From: Lentibacillus jeotgali
GTDB taxonomy: Bacteria > Bacillota > Bacilli > Bacillales > Amphibacillaceae
Reading direction: 5' to 3'
Length of the DNA stretch: 64,000 bases
Assembly (NCBI RefSeq): GCF_000224785.1
Contig: NZ_AGAV01000005.1
Location: 248,001-312,000 of the forward strand
Of the stretch, positions 62,226 to 64,000 are shown piece by piece. How positions within the stretch are numbered: position 1 is the first letter of the stretch; the number at the start of each line of letters is the position of its first letter. The position numbers were made by a program, and so were the translations under genes. Below the pieces are notes generated by a model, which was not told the DNA's origin, ran no database searches, and worked only from the letters and a program-made list of their open reading frames with translations.

Positions 62226-63644
62226 TTACGAATCACCAATATAAAATATCCGTGTCTCCCTAGTGATTTTTCCCGCTTTATTTGCTACTTCAAAAGTAAC
62301 CACATGGAAACGTTCCTGCAGTTCCTCGTTAAGCTGTAATGACAATGTTGATGTTTCTTCATCATACTCAGGTTCGTAGGTGACACCATTTACAATAATC
62401 TTGAAACTGTCTTCATCAACAGCAGGGCCTCTTTTTGTTTCGATGTCCGCCTCAAGAAGTGGTGTTCTGCTGTCAATGATTTCACCCATTTCATAATCCG
62501 GCTCTACAACAGGGCTTACGCCACGCTTGGAAGAGTCGTTTTCTGCAGCTTTTGCGACTTCTTCAAGAACACGCAGCGCATTTCCTCCAAGTAGTTTTTC
62601 AATTTCCTGCTTCGAATAGCCTCTGCTTGCTAATTCCTTGGTAATATTCGGCATTTCTGATGCATTTGGCAGGTCTTCAGGCATGGAAGCACCGTCAAAA
62701 TCAGAGCCCAACCCGACATGATCAATACCGATCAGATCAACGGCATATTCAATATGATCAATAACATCTTCAACATAACCTTTCTCGTCGTCTGTCAAAA
62801 ATGCAGGATAGAAAACGATATTGATCAGCCCGCCATTTTCTTCAAGTGCCAGCAGCTGTTCATCCGTCAAATTTCGCTGGTGTTCTTTCATACCACTCAC
62901 ACCCGAATGCGAGGCTATGACGGGAGCTTCAGTGATATTCATGACTTCCCAGAATGTATTTCGGGACATATGCGAGACATCAATCGCCATACCAATATCA
63001 TTCATTTCCCGCGCGACCTCAGCACCTAATTCTGTCAGACCACCTTCAGAAGGCGTTCTTTCCGGATCGCCATATACGCGATCAGCACCTTCACCCAGGG
63101 CATTCGAATAATTCCAGTTAAAGCCAAGAACTTTAACACCAAGGTCATGGTATTGGTGGAGGAGGCCCTTTGCATTATGCTCCTGCAAAGAATAGGCACC
63201 TTCAATAGTCGGGATAGCTGCAATTTTATTATTTTTCACAGTCTGTCTGATTTCTTTGGTCGTGGAAGAGATCTTGAACTCGTCCGGATTTTGGTCTTCC
63301 GTCCAGTAGAGAGCATTAATCAAAGCTAGTGTTCTGCTTATACTGCGCGGGTTATTGTCGTAATACCCCGACGTATAGGCTGCAAAGAAAGGCGCGTCGA
63401 TACCGCCTTCCTGGAGTTTGGGAATATCAAGCTGAAACGAAGTCTCTTCACCGATGTCGGTTTCAGGAAGCCATGTTTCTTCATCAATCACCTTCATCAT
63501 CGTGTCATTGTGGCCGTCGACAACGGTCGAATTGAAGTGAATAGATTCGGCGTCCTGTACTTGAACAGGTTTAGCCAGGACTGAAGTAGAGGTGAAGGCC
63601 AGGAATAGAATAGTTACTACTAGATACAAGAAGTTCCTCTGCAC
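62226..63644 (-). CDS. Secreted membrane dipeptidase (M19 renal dipeptidase family)
   Basis: A 472-aa exported enzyme from GTG 63644 (ggggagga site). The signal peptide covers about 25 residues (FLAFTSTSVLA). Metal-binding motifs of M19 are visible: VVDGHNDTM, the bridging Glu in IPTIEGAYSL, VSHMSRNTF and IASHSGVSG, then GLGSDFDGA. The last 80 residues form an added beta-rich domain (NGVTYEPEYDEETSTLSL) not needed for catalysis. It hydrolyses dipeptides outside the cell. Bacillus relatives are often encoded near PQQ-like or peptide-use genes; none is seen here. Confidence 0.9.
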   Translation of the reverse strand: MQRNFLYLVVTILFLAFTSTSVLAKPVQVQDAESIHFNSTVVDGHNDTMMKVIDEETWLPETDIGEETSFQLDIPKLQEGGIDAPFFAAYTSGYYDNNPRSISRTLALINALYWTEDQNPDEFKISSTTKEIRQTVKNNKIAAIPTIEGAYSLQEHNAKGLLHQYHDLGVKVLGFNWNYSNALGEGADRVYGDPERTPSEGGLTELGAEVAREMNDIGMAIDVSHMSRNTFWEVMNITEAPVIASHSGVSGMKEHQRNLTDEQLLALEENGGLINIVFYPAFLTDDEKGYVEDVIDHIEYAVDLIGIDHVGLGSDFDGASMPEDLPNASEMPNITKELASRGYSKQEIEKLLGGNALRVLEEVAKAAENDSSKRGVSPVVEPDYEMGEIIDSRTPLLEADIETKRGPAVDEDSFKIIVNGVTYEPEYDEETSTLSLQLNEELQERFHVVTFEVANKAGKITRETRIFYIGDS

Positions 63645-64000
63645 AAAAATTCCTCCCCATAATAGTGTTAAGAATTATTTTACTATTTAGTGTGATATAG
63701 ACAATAGAGCAAATGTAGCGTTTTCATTCTAGTCCAAAAGAGTGATGTATCTAAAAACATGGTTCGAAAATTGTACGATTCCGAAATAATTTGTCTAGGA
63801 TAATATAAATGACCCATATAAAAATAACGGGGCAGAAAACGGGGAGGAGATTCATGTTGAGTGACCGCAGCATGTTGTTAATGTGCGTTGTCAAAAAGTT
63901 AAGTTGCCACAGAACTGACTAAGTGAGTAATCAAAGCTAAGGTTAATTTTTTATTGATGTATTATTGTGATAAAATAACAACGTCTTTTAAAAATAACAC
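63645..64000. other. Terminal intergenic region
   Basis: No full gene. A very strong ggggaggag site and ATG at 63854 open a frame of only 22 codons (MLSDRSMLLMCVVKKLSCHR, ending at 63922), which may be a remnant or a leader peptide. The last 80 bases are AT-rich with no recognisable motif. Confidence 0.35.

Overview
The window reads as chromosomal DNA of a moderately halophilic, aerobic, endospore-forming member of the Bacillaceae (Lentibacillus/Virgibacillus/Oceanobacillus-like). The GC content is in the low-to-mid 40s by eye. Genes carry strong Shine-Dalgarno sites, and TTG and GTG starts are common. Sporulation markers are present: a gene for the small acid-soluble protein SspP and a Spo0E-type phosphatase. 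The osmoadaptation set (betaine aldehyde dehydrogenase GbsA, its regulator GbsR, a betaine-type binding protein, a BCCT betaine transporter, MscL and a CPA1 Na+/H+ antiporter) and the aa3 quinol oxidase operon point the same way. No rRNA, tRNA, phage, IS transposase or CRISPR array was seen.

Layout. 0-8 kb: stress and redox genes, a 244-bp interspersed element, a degenerate Rpn-type nuclease, an unlinked lysine/ornithine N-hydroxylase, an aldo/keto reductase, a YczE-like membrane protein and a large unknown protein. 8.4-11.3 kb: a compact sulfolipid operon (sqdB, sqdX-like, gtrA-like) ended by a terminator. 11.4-16.1 kb: a CDF transporter, a DadA-like oxidoreductase with a 50-aa membrane protein, two unknown membrane proteins and Mn-dependent pyrophosphatase. 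16.1-19 kb: a menC-type pseudogene with three lesions, mscL, a PP-loop protein and ypsA. 19.1-22.4 kb: a betaine island of divergent gbsA and gbsR plus an orphan binding protein. 22.5-27.5 kb: small membrane proteins, sspP, then a Tat-linked oxidoreductase operon (Tat-signal subunit, GMC flavoprotein with a four-Cys motif, tatA). 27.6-32.5 kb: a probable serine biosynthesis locus and a PanE-family reductase. 32.5-36.2 kb: the BCCT transporter, a membrane protein behind a yybP-ykoY (Mn2+) riboswitch, csaA, a 50-aa membrane protein and a GrpB-family protein. 36.3-49.7 kb: transporters, a D-lactate-dehydrogenase-like oxidase, a CtaG-like protein, a SAM-riboswitch-controlled methionine synthase, Spo0E, a sirtuin, the antiporter, a phosphodiesterase and unknown membrane proteins. 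49.7-53.6 kb: qoxABCD. 53.9-56.7 kb: an ABC-2 exporter downstream of a LytTR regulator whose N-terminus is a decayed ABC ATPase. 57.7-64 kb: PadR-chrA, a two-domain YtkA lipoprotein, a YhfP-like reductase and an M19 dipeptidase.

How it fits together. Much of the window serves salt tolerance: choline oxidation to betaine, betaine uptake, Na+ export and emergency solute release. Aerobic respiration (Qox, CtaG-like) and several membrane- or surface-linked dehydrogenases form a second theme. Two riboswitches and a clear inverted-repeat operator show local regulation. The most unusual signal lies between genes: degenerate tandem repeats with a strict 20-21 nt period at several loci, and at least three other interspersed repeat families.
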